Shown here: positions 50,305-59,159 of the stretch, one piece after another
Numbering within the stretch: position 1 is the stretch's first letter
How the letters are laid out: each line of letters begins with the position of its first letter
NCBI RefSeq assembly: GCF_024362365.1
Contig: NZ_CP101464.1
Location: forward strand, 1-64,000
Length of the DNA stretch: 64,000 nt
From: Janibacter sp. CX7
GTDB lineage: Bacteria > Actinomycetota > Actinomycetes > Actinomycetales > Dermatophilaceae
Reading direction: 5' to 3'
The notes under the pieces: generated by a model
Told to the model about the DNA's origin: nothing
The model's input: the letters and a program-made list of their open reading frames with translations, nothing else
Databases searched by the model: none
Program-made: the position numbers and the translations under genes

Positions 50305-51525
50305 ATGCCCGAGCAGCCCCAGGCGATCATCTACGACGCCGTCCGCACGCCCCGAGGGAAGGGCAAGTCCTCCGGCTCCCTCCACGAGGTCAAGCCGATC
50401 GACCTGACCGTCGGTCTCCTGCAGGCGATCCGGGAGCGCAACCCCGGCCTCGACGCCGCGCAGGTCGACGACCTCGTCATGGGCATCGTCTCGCCGGTCG
50501 GCGACCAGGGCGCGGTCCTGCCGCGCATCGCCGCGCTCAAGGCCGGCTACCCCGAGCCGGTGGCGGGCGTGCAGCTCAACCGCTTCTGCGGCTCCGGCCT
50601 CGAGGCGGTCAACCAGGTCGCGGCGCGGGTGCGCTCCGGCTTCGAGGACCTGCTCATCGCCGGTGGCGTCGAGTCGATGTCGCGCGTGCCGATGGGCAGC
50701 GACGGTGGCGCGTGGGCGATGGACCCGCGCACCGCGCTCGAGACCGACTTCGTCCCGCAGGGCATCAGCGCCGACCTCATCGCGACGATCGAGGGCTACG
50801 ACCGCGCCGAGGTCGACCGCTTCGCCGCGCAGTCCCACGCCCGTGCGGCGGCTGCCTGGGAGGGCGGCTACTTCGACAAGAGCGTCATCCCGGTCAAGGA
50901 CGCCAGCGGCATCACGATCCTCGACCGCGACGAGACGATCCGCCCCGGGACGACCGCCGAGTCGCTCGGCGGGCTGCGCCCCTCCTTCGCCGCGATGGGC
51001 GAGCAGGGCGGCTTCGACTTCGTCGCCACCGAGAAGTACCCGCACGTCGACGCGATCAACCACGTCCACCACGCCGGCAACAGCTCGGGCATCGTCGACG
51101 GCGCCGCGCTGCTGCTCGTCGGCAACGAGCGCGTCGGCCAGGAGATGGGCCTGACCCCCCGCGCCCGCATCGTCTCCACCGCGGTCATCGGCTCCGAGCC
51201 GACGATCATGCTCACCGGTCCCGCCCCGTCGTGCCGCAAGGCCCTCGACCGGGTCGGCATGAAGGCCAGCGACATCGACCTCGTCGAGATCAACGAGGCC
51301 TTCGCCGCCGTCGCCCTCAAGCTCATGCGCGACATGGGCTGGAGCGAGGAGCAGACCAACGTCAACGGCGGCGCGATCGCCATGGGCCACCCGCTCGGCG
51401 CCACCGGCGCGATGATCCTCGGCACCCTCGTCGACGAGCTGGAGCGCCGCGACCTCGAGCGCGGCATCGCCACCCTCTGCATCGGCGGCGGCATGGGTGT
51501 CGCCACGATCGTCGAGCGCGTCTGA
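50305..51525 (+). CDS. fadA: Acetyl-CoA C-acyltransferase (thiolase)
   Basis: Last step of fatty-acid beta-oxidation: cleavage of 3-ketoacyl-CoA. The 406-residue product has the nucleophilic cysteine in [39 protein letters not shown] with the catalytic histidine, and the second cysteine in CIGGGMG. GAAGGAG precedes the ATG. It is the first gene of a plus-strand operon with fadB, a CoA-transferase-like gene and an acyl-CoA dehydrogenase, divergent from tetR. Confidence 0.94.
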   Translation: MPEQPQAIIYDAVRTPRGKGKSSGSLHEVKPIDLTVGLLQAIRERNPGLDAAQVDDLVMGIVSPVGDQGAVLPRIAALKAGYPEPVAGVQLNRFCGSGLEAVNQVAARVRSGFEDLLIAGGVESMSRVPMGSDGGAWAMDPRTALETDFVPQGISADLIATIEGYDRAEVDRFAAQSHARAAAAWEGGYFDKSVIPVKDASGITILDRDETIRPGTTAESLGGLRPSFAAMGEQGGFDFVATEKYPHVDAINHVHHAGNSSGIVDGAALLLVGNERVGQEMGLTPRARIVSTAVIGSEPTIMLTGPAPSCRKALDRVGMKASDIDLVEINEAFAAVALKLMRDMGWSEEQTNVNGGAIAMGHPLGATGAMILGTLVDELERRDLERGIATLCIGGGMGVATIVERV

Positions 51526-51560
51526 CCCCCCTTCGTCACGGACAGGAAGCACGAGAAGCC

Positions 51561-53735
51561 ATGAGCGACAACATGATCCGCTACGAGCGCGACGATGAGG
51601 GCATCGTCACGCTGACGATGGACGACCCCGGCGCGGGCGCCAACACGATGAACGACACCTACATCGCGGCGATGGGTGAGACCGTCGACCGCCTCGAGGC
51701 CGAGCGCGACGAGATCGCCGGCGTCGTCATCACCTCCGCCAAGAAGACCTTCTTCGCCGGCGGCAACCTCACCGACCTGCAGTCGGTCACCGCCGAGACC
51801 GCCGGTGAGTTCTTCACCGGCATCGAGGGCATCAAGTCGCAGCTGCGTCGCCTCGAGCAGCTCGGCAAGCCGGTCGTCGCCGCGATCAACGGCGCCGCGC
51901 TCGGCGGCGGCCTCGAGCTCGCGCTCGCGACCCACCACCGCATCGCCGTCGACGACCCCAAGGTCAAGCTCGGCCTGCCCGAGGTCACCCTCGGTCTGCT
52001 GCCCGGCGGCGGCGGCGTCACCCGCCTCGTGCGGATGCTCGGCATCCAGGAGGCCCTCATGGGCTGGCTGCTGCAGGGCCAGCAGTACGCCCCGGCGCAG
52101 GCCCACGCGAAGGGGGTCGTCGACCAGCTCGTCGCCACCCGCGAGGAGCTCGTGCCGGCCGCGAAGGCCTGGATCCGCGAGCACCAGGACGACGAGACCG
52201 CGGCCGTGAAGCCCTGGGACGCCAAGGGCTACAAGATCCCGGGCGGCACCCCGTCGGTCCCGAAGTTCGCCGCGAACCTCCCCGCCTTCCCCGCCAACCT
52301 GCGCAAGACGCTCAAGGGTGCCCCGACGAAGTCGCCCCGCGCGATCCTCGCCGCGGCCGTCGAGGGCTCGCAGGTCGACTTCGACACCGCGAGCCGGATC
52401 GAGTCGCGCTACATCACCGAGCTCGCGGCGGGCCGCGAGTCGACCGCGATGATCCAGGCCTTCTTCTTCGACCTGCAGGCGATCAACAGCGGCAAGCTGC
52501 GCCCCGAGGGCGTCGAGCGCCGTCAGGTCGGCAAGGTCGGGGTCCTCGGCGCCGGGATGATGGGCGCCGGCATCGCCTACTCCGCCGCCATGTCGGGCAT
52601 CGAGGTCGTCCTCAAGGACGTCTCGATCGAGGGCGCGCAGAAGGGCAAGAGCTACACCGAGAAGCTGCTCGCCAAGCGCGTGGAGCGCGGCAAGATGGAC
52701 CAGGCCAAGGCCGACGCCGTGCTCGCCCGTATTACGCCGACCGCGGACGTCAACGACCTCGCCGGTGTCGACGCGGTCATCGAGGCGGTCTTCGAGGACT
52801 ACGACCTCAAGAAGCAGGTCTTCTCCGAGGTCGAAGCCGTCGTCGGGCCGGACACGCTTCTGTGCTCCAACACCTCGACCCTGCCGATCACCTCGCTGCA
52901 GGAGTTCTCCAGCCGGCCGAAGGACTTCATCGGCCTGCACTTCTTCTCCCCGGTGGACAAGATGCAGCTCGTCGAGATCATCCGTGGCGAGCAGACCTCC
53001 GACGAGACGACCGCCCGCGCGATCGACATCGTCCAGCAGATCCGCAAGATCCCGGTCGTCGTCGGCGACGGTCGCGGCTTCTACACCAGCCGGGTCTTCG
53101 GCACGCTGATCCTCGAGGGCGCCGTGGCGGTTGCCGAGGGCATCGACCCGATGGTCGTCGAGCGGGCCGCGACGACGGCGGGCTTTCCCGCGCCGCCGCT
53201 GGCGATGCTCGACGAGGTCTCGCTGACCCTCACCCAGCACATCCGCGCGGAGGCCGACAAGGCCGCGGCCGCGGAGGGCAAGACCCTGCCCAAGGGCCCG
53301 GGCGAGGAGCTCATCGACACGATGGTCGCGGAGGGCCGCAAGGGCCGCGCCGCAGGCGCCGGCATGTACGACTACCCGGCTGACGGGCCCAAGGTCCTGT
53401 GGCCGGGGCTGCGCGAGCGCTTCGCGAAGGGGACGCAGGTCCCCCTTCGTGATCTGCAGGACCGCTACCTCTTCATCATGGCGCTGGAGACCGCGGGCTG
53501 CTTCGAGGACGGCGTGCTCACCGACACCCCGTCGGCCAACATCGGCGGCATCTTCGGCATCGGCTTCCCGCCGCACACCGGTGGGCCGGCGACCTTCATG
53601 ACGAACTACGAGGGCGGCCTGGCGGGCTTCGTGGCCCGTGCGGACGAGCTCGCCGAGACCTACGGCGAGCGCTTCCGCCCGTCGGAGTGGCTGCGCGGCC
53701 GCGTCGCCGCCGGCACCCTCGTCGACCAGGCCTGA
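51561..53735 (+). CDS. fadB: Fatty oxidation complex alpha subunit (enoyl-CoA hydratase / 3-hydroxyacyl-CoA dehydrogenase)
   Basis: Bifunctional enzyme of 724 residues. The N-terminal crotonase domain (1-200) has FFAGGNLTDLQ, INGAALGGGLELALATHHR and LGLPEVTLGLLPGGGGVTRL, with Glu in PEV as catalytic acid. The dehydrogenase part has the NAD fold VGVLGAGMMGAGIAY (about 325-340), SNTSTLPIT, FIGLHFFSPVDKMQLVEI and GRGFYTSRVF with a two-unit C-terminal domain. It catalyses hydration and oxidation before the FadA step. The CoA-transferase gene starts one base after its stop. Confidence 0.95.
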   Translation: MSDNMIRYERDDEGIVTLTMDDPGAGANTMNDTYIAAMGETVDRLEAERDEIAGVVITSAKKTFFAGGNLTDLQSVTAETAGEFFTGIEGIKSQLRRLEQLGKPVVAAINGAALGGGLELALATHHRIAVDDPKVKLGLPEVTLGLLPGGGGVTRLVRMLGIQEALMGWLLQGQQYAPAQAHAKGVVDQLVATREELVPAAKAWIREHQDDETAAVKPWDAKGYKIPGGTPSVPKFAANLPAFPANLRKTLKGAPTKSPRAILAAAVEGSQVDFDTASRIESRYITELAAGRESTAMIQAFFFDLQAINSGKLRPEGVERRQVGKVGVLGAGMMGAGIAYSAAMSGIEVVLKDVSIEGAQKGKSYTEKLLAKRVERGKMDQAKADAVLARITPTADVNDLAGVDAVIEAVFEDYDLKKQVFSEVEAVVGPDTLLCSNTSTLPITSLQEFSSRPKDFIGLHFFSPVDKMQLVEIIRGEQTSDETTARAIDIVQQIRKIPVVVGDGRGFYTSRVFGTLILEGAVAVAEGIDPMVVERAATTAGFPAPPLAMLDEVSLTLTQHIRAEADKAAAAEGKTLPKGPGEELIDTMVAEGRKGRAAGAGMYDYPADGPKVLWPGLRERFAKGTQVPLRDLQDRYLFIMALETAGCFEDGVLTDTPSANIGGIFGIGFPPHTGGPATFMTNYEGGLAGFVARADELAETYGERFRPSEWLRGRVAAGTLVDQA

Positions 53736-53736
53736 C

Positions 53737-54579
53737 ATGACCGGCCCCCTGACCGGCGTCCGCGTCGTCTCGATCGCCATCAACCTGCCCGGGCCGGCCG
53801 CCGTCGCGCGGCTGGCCGGGCAGGGGGCGAGCGTCGTGACGGTCCTGCCCCCGGGTGGTGACCCGATGGAGCAGTTCGCGAGGGACTACTACGACGAGCT
53901 GCACGTCGGTCAGGAGGTGCGTCGGGTCAACCTGAAGTCCGACGCCGGTCGGGCCGAGGTCGACGAGCTCCTCTCTGCCGCAGACGTCTTCGTCACGAGC
54001 TCGCGGCCGTCGGCGCTGAGCCGGCTCGGGCTCGACTTCGACTCCGTGCACGCGCGGCACCCGCAGGTCTGCCAGGTCGACATCGTCGGCCACCCCGGTG
54101 ACGAGGCGGAGACCCCCGGTCACGACCTCACCTATCAGGCCGTGACCGGACTGCTCGGCGAAGGGAGCATGCCCGCCACCCTCGTCGTCGACCTCGCCGG
54201 GTCGGAGCGGGCGGCGGCGGAGGCCGCGGCCGCGCTCGTGGCCCGGTCCCGCACGGGTGAAGGGGTACGCCGCGAGGTGGCCCTGTCGGACGTGTCGCAG
54301 ACGATCGCCGGGCCGCTCCTGCACGGGCTCACCGCACCCGGTGCCCTGCTCGGCGGCGGCCTGCCGGTCTACGCCGTCTACGACACCGCCGACCGACCGA
54401 TCGCGCTCGCCGCGCTCGAGCCGCACTTCACCGCGCGGGTCGTCGAGGCGCTCGGGATCGCGCCCGAGGAGCTGACGACGGAGCGGCTGGCGGAGGTCTT
54501 CGCCACCCGCACGGCCGACGAGTGGGCCACCTGGGCGGCGGAGCACGACGTGCCGCTCGCCCCCCTTCGCTCCAGCTGA
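53737..54579 (+). CDS. CaiB/BaiF CoA-transferase family protein, short form
   Basis: The 280-residue product begins MTGPLTGVRVVSIAINLPGP and has VRRVNLKSDAGRAEVDELLSAADVFVTSSRPSALSRLGLDF, both typical of family III CoA transferases and alpha-methylacyl-CoA racemases. Full-length members have about 360-400 residues; the conserved GRGQ-type region is reduced here, so it is a shortened form that may still racemise or transfer CoA. The ATG is one base after fadB. A role in oxidising methyl-branched acyl chains would fit the operon, but is inference. Confidence 0.82.
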   Translation: MTGPLTGVRVVSIAINLPGPAAVARLAGQGASVVTVLPPGGDPMEQFARDYYDELHVGQEVRRVNLKSDAGRAEVDELLSAADVFVTSSRPSALSRLGLDFDSVHARHPQVCQVDIVGHPGDEAETPGHDLTYQAVTGLLGEGSMPATLVVDLAGSERAAAEAAAALVARSRTGEGVRREVALSDVSQTIAGPLLHGLTAPGALLGGGLPVYAVYDTADRPIALAALEPHFTARVVEALGIAPEELTTERLAEVFATRTADEWATWAAEHDVPLAPLRSS

Positions 54580-54602
54580 CCGACCCCGACCCGAAGGCAA
54601 CG

Positions 54603-55766
<1,164 letters not shown>

Positions 55767-55809
55767 GGCCCCGGCGCCGCTGCTGGCGGGTCGAGGTATC
55801 CGGGTCTGC

Positions 55810-57114
55810 CTATTCGGTCGTGGGCACCTCGGCTCGGCCGGCGGGAGCGGCCTCAGCGAGCGAAGGGCGGCGACGCTCGGCGCGCAGGGCCGGCAGCAGG
55901 CACCAGACGCCACCGAGGCCGAAGACCCCGGAGACGGCCATGGCGACCGAGGTCGACGTCGCGTCGGCGAGCAGGCCGACGAGGGGCATGGCCACCGAGA
56001 AGGCGCCGAAGCCGCACATCGAGGCCAGCGACAGCACGGTGGCCCGGTTCTTCGCGCTGGCCTCGCGGTGCAGGAGCGTGTTGTAGGCGGGTCCCTGCAC
56101 TCCGTGGCCGGTGTAGGCCATCAGGTGGGCGACGACCAGCCCGACCGGGCCGATGGCCAGAGCGAGGGTCACGCTGAGCAGGCTGTGCGCCACGCGGCCG
56201 ATGATGGCCGCGCGGGCCACACCCCAGCGCGCCGAGAGCCACCCGGAGATCCGGGCACCGAGGGCGAAGACCGCCCAGGCGCCGGCGGCGAGCGGGCCCA
56301 TGATGACGCCCGCGTGGTCCTCGCCGCCGAGCAGCTCGGCCATGCGCACCGGGGTGAGGTTTTCCATCCCGATCATCGCCGTGGACCAGAAGCACTCGAG
56401 CAGCACGAGGCCCCGCAGCACGGGGTTGTCCCGGACGAGCGCCAGCCCGGAGCCGATGACCCCCGGGGTCTCCTTGGCCGAGGCCACGGCCCGCGACCAG
56501 CCCGTCGAGTCCAGGTGGACGACCGGCTCGCGCAGGAGGACGACGACGGCCACGAGGTGCACCACCGAGAGCACGGCGCAGATGAGCACAGGCAGCCACA
56601 GCGCCGAGTGGGAGGAGACCGGGTGCCAGGCGACGAGCCCGCCGGAGACGACCGAGCTGGCGGCCATGCCGAGCCCGACGACGGTCCCGGCGCGCGAGAG
56701 GTCCTGGTCGACGTCGGCCCCGGGCTCGGTCCGGTGCACGGTGTCGACGTACCAGGCCTCCAGAGGCCCCGAGTCCAGCGCGCGGAAGACCCCCATGAGC
56801 GCGGCGACGACGACGAAGCCGGCGAAGGAGTCGGCCAGGAGGAAGGCGAAGAGCGAAGCGACATTGGCCAGGGCCGCCGCGATGAGCACCGGTCGTCGTC
56901 CGAGCGCGTCGGCGAAGCCCGAGGTCGGCAGCTCGAGCGCGAGGACCACGAAGCCGATGACGGACATGGCGGTCAGCGTCTGCGGCAGGGTGAGGCCCCG
57001 CTCGAGCATCCACAGCACGAGGATCCCGACGACGAAGCCGATCGGCAGCCAGCGGCTCGTCGTCAGGGTGAGGAAGACCCGGCGGGCGGCGGTGGGGGAG
57101 AGGGGCTCGGTCAT
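55810..57114 (-). CDS. MFS transporter
   Basis: A 434-residue protein with about twelve membrane helices. Motif-A-like TSGFADALGRRPVLI follows helix 2, and a long helix-rich C-terminal half ends in a hydrophilic tail (LRAERRRPSLAEAAPAGRAEVPTTE). The substrate is unknown. The ATG overlaps the stop of the arsR-type gene (ATGA at 57111-57114), so transporter and regulator form one operon, suggesting efflux of whatever the regulator senses. Confidence 0.85.
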   Translation of the reverse strand: MTEPLSPTAARRVFLTLTTSRWLPIGFVVGILVLWMLERGLTLPQTLTAMSVIGFVVLALELPTSGFADALGRRPVLIAAALANVASLFAFLLADSFAGFVVVAALMGVFRALDSGPLEAWYVDTVHRTEPGADVDQDLSRAGTVVGLGMAASSVVSGGLVAWHPVSSHSALWLPVLICAVLSVVHLVAVVVLLREPVVHLDSTGWSRAVASAKETPGVIGSGLALVRDNPVLRGLVLLECFWSTAMIGMENLTPVRMAELLGGEDHAGVIMGPLAAGAWAVFALGARISGWLSARWGVARAAIIGRVAHSLLSVTLALAIGPVGLVVAHLMAYTGHGVQGPAYNTLLHREASAKNRATVLSLASMCGFGAFSVAMPLVGLLADATSTSVAMAVSGVFGLGGVWCLLPALRAERRRPSLAEAAPAGRAEVPTTE

Positions 57115-57692
57115 CGGGACTCCCATGGGGTGTCGTCGGGGAAGCTCGCCACGATGACGGAGTAGCGGCGCTGGTCGGGCGGGAGGTCCCCCGGGGTCGG
57201 GGGGAACTCCGCCAGCACCTCCCACAGCAGCTGCTCGAAGCGGGACTGGATCACGGCCGCCTGCTCGACGGTCACCGGCACCTGCAGGTCGCTCACCGAG
57301 GTGAGCGGACGCCACTGCTCGCTCTCGCCGCCCCGCCGTGCGGCGGACGCCTGCATCCGGGCCGCGGAGTGCGTCACCGCGAGCTGGTGGAAGGCGTCGG
57401 TGGCGTCCCTCCCTTCGTCCGTCGTCACGTCGTCGTCGCGGACGGAGGTCGTCATCGCGCTCGCCCGCCACCACCGCTCGCGGTTGTTGCCGAGGTCGCT
57501 CGCCTCCTCGACGAAGCCGTGCTCCGCCAGCTGTCGCAGGTGATAGCTCGTCGCGCCCGAGTTGAGCCCGAGGCGGCGGGCGACCTGGCTGGCCGTCGCC
57601 GGCCCGAGCGTGCGGAGCAGACCGAGGATGCGCATGCGCACCGGGTGGGTCAGCGCGCGCAGCTGGGTGACGCCGGGGGTGACGGGGTCCAT
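57111..57692 (-). CDS. ArsR-type helix-turn-helix regulator
   Basis: A 193-residue regulator with a winged helix near the start (LTHPVRMRILGLLRTLGPATASQ, VARRLGLNSGATSYHLRQLAEHGFVEE) and a longer helical C-terminal part than classical ArsR. No metal-binding Cys motif is seen. It probably controls its own operon with the MFS gene. Starts at 57692 or 57701 are possible; TACGAT on the minus strand (57700-57705) overlaps the latter and is seven bases before the former, so 57692 with a leaderless mRNA is preferred. Confidence 0.85.
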   Translation of the reverse strand: MDPVTPGVTQLRALTHPVRMRILGLLRTLGPATASQVARRLGLNSGATSYHLRQLAEHGFVEEASDLGNNRERWWRASAMTTSVRDDDVTTDEGRDATDAFHQLAVTHSAARMQASAARRGGESEQWRPLTSVSDLQVPVTVEQAAVIQSRFEQLLWEVLAEFPPTPGDLPPDQRRYSVIVASFPDDTPWESR

Positions 57693-57708
57693 GAGAGGCA
57701 TCGTAGAC

Positions 57709-57740
57709 CGCAAAGGTTTGTTTGCAAAAAGCCCTTTGCG
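57709..57740. promoter_or_regulatory. Candidate ArsR-type operator
   Basis: CGCAAAGG (57709-57716) and CCTTTGCG (57733-57740) form a perfect inverted repeat around TTTGCAAA (57721-57728), itself palindromic. The patch is unusually AT-rich for this genome and lies just upstream of the arsR-type promoter, in the divergent gap to the gene at 57805. Confidence 0.75.
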
Positions 57741-57804
57741 AAGCGCGGGAGGTGTTCGTGTGCTCGTCAGGCGGCGTTCTCCCTTCGGCCCTAGCGTCGG
57801 GCGC

Positions 57805-59013
57805 ATGACGCCACGCATCCGCACGGCCGGCGCGCTCGCCGGAGCCGCCGCCCTCGCCCTGACCCTGGCCCCCCCGGCCACCGCCGCCCGCCCCGGACCC
57901 GAGGAGGTGCGCTTCGCGACCTTCAACGCCTCGCTCAACCGGGCCACCGAGGGTCAGCTCGAGCGGGACCTGTCGACCGGGCACAACGAGCAGGCGCGCA
58001 ATGTCGCCGAGACGATCCAGCGGGCCAACCCCGACGTCGTGCTGGTCAACGAGTTCGACTACTCCCGCAAGGCCGCTCGCCTCTTCCGCGACAACTACCT
58101 GGCCGTCGGCCAGCGCGGCGCGGACCCCGTGGACTACCCCTACCACTACATCGCGCCGAGCAACACGGGCGTGCCGAGCGGGCACGACCTCAACAACGAC
58201 GGGACCGTCGGCGGGGGCGACGACGCCTACGGCTTCGGGCTCTTCCCCGGGCAGTACGGCATGGTCGTCTACAGCAAGTACCCGATCGACGCCGCCAAGG
58301 TGCGCACCTTCCAGCTGCAGAAGTGGCAGGACATGCCCGGCAACCGCATGCCCACCGACTGGTACTCGCCCGCCGAGCAGGCCGACCTGCGGCTGAGCAG
58401 CAAGAGCCACTGGGACCTGCCGATCCGCATCGGCACCAGGACCGTCCACGTCCTCACGAGCCACCCGACGCCGCCCACCTTCGACGGGCCCGAGGACCGC
58501 AACGGGCGGCGCAATGCCGACGAGATCCGCTTCTGGGCGGACTACGTCTCCGGCGGCAGGGACGCGCGCTGGATCCGGGACGACGAAGGGGGGCGAGGTG
58601 GCCTCTCGCAGGGCGCGAGCTTCGTCATCGCGGGCGACCAGAACGCCGACCCCGACGACGGCGACAGCACCGACAACGCGATCCACCAGCTGCTCGACCA
58701 CCCGCGGGTCAACACCTCGAAGACGCCGACGAGCGACGGCGCCGTCGAGGCGAGCGAGCAGCAGGGCGGGATCAACGACGAGCACGTCGGCGACCCGGCG
58801 CAGGACACGGCCGACTTCGCCGAGCCGCCGGGCAACATCCGTGCCGACTACGTTCTGCCGAGCAACGACCTGCCGATCCGGGACGCGCGGGTCTTCTGGC
58901 CCACGAGCGACAGCCCCCTGTACCGACTCACCGGCAGCTACCCCTTCCCGACGAGCGACCACCGCCTGGTGTGGGTCGACACGACCGTGGGGCGGGGGCA
59001 CGGCCGGGGCTGA
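57805..59013 (+). CDS. Secreted endonuclease/exonuclease/phosphatase family protein
   Basis: A 402-residue product with signal peptide (RTAGALAGAAALALTLAPPATA, cleavage near AA-RPG). The catalytic residues of the EEP fold are in order: Asn in FATFNASL, Glu in VLVNEFDYS, Asp/Asn in IAGDQNADP and the terminal SDHRLVWVD. Such secreted members hydrolyse phosphodiesters or phosphate esters of nucleic acids or lipids; the substrate is open. TAGCGT (57792-57797) seven bases before the ATG indicates a leaderless mRNA. It is divergent from the ArsR-MFS pair and followed by a strong hairpin. Confidence 0.87.
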   Translation: MTPRIRTAGALAGAAALALTLAPPATAARPGPEEVRFATFNASLNRATEGQLERDLSTGHNEQARNVAETIQRANPDVVLVNEFDYSRKAARLFRDNYLAVGQRGADPVDYPYHYIAPSNTGVPSGHDLNNDGTVGGGDDAYGFGLFPGQYGMVVYSKYPIDAAKVRTFQLQKWQDMPGNRMPTDWYSPAEQADLRLSSKSHWDLPIRIGTRTVHVLTSHPTPPTFDGPEDRNGRRNADEIRFWADYVSGGRDARWIRDDEGGRGGLSQGASFVIAGDQNADPDDGDSTDNAIHQLLDHPRVNTSKTPTSDGAVEASEQQGGINDEHVGDPAQDTADFAEPPGNIRADYVLPSNDLPIRDARVFWPTSDSPLYRLTGSYPFPTSDHRLVWVDTTVGRGHGRG

Positions 59014-59041
59014 CCCCCCCTTCGCGGCAACTCAGCAAGAC

Positions 59042-59088
59042 AAACTGCCCCTCCGCAAGGGTTTGAAACTCTTGCGAAGGGGCAGTTT
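59042..59088. terminator. Long near-perfect hairpin after the endonuclease-fold gene
   Basis: AAACTGCCCCTCCGCAAG (59042-59059) pairs with 59071-59088 with one mismatch, and GTTT-G-AAAC extends the stem into the loop. It contains a CGAAGGG copy. Confidence 0.85.
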
Positions 59089-59159
59089 CTCGGGTGACCC
59101 GAGAATCGTGGTGCGGATGAGGTTCGGGCCCGCCCACCCAACCGCGTTAGTGTCGCCAC

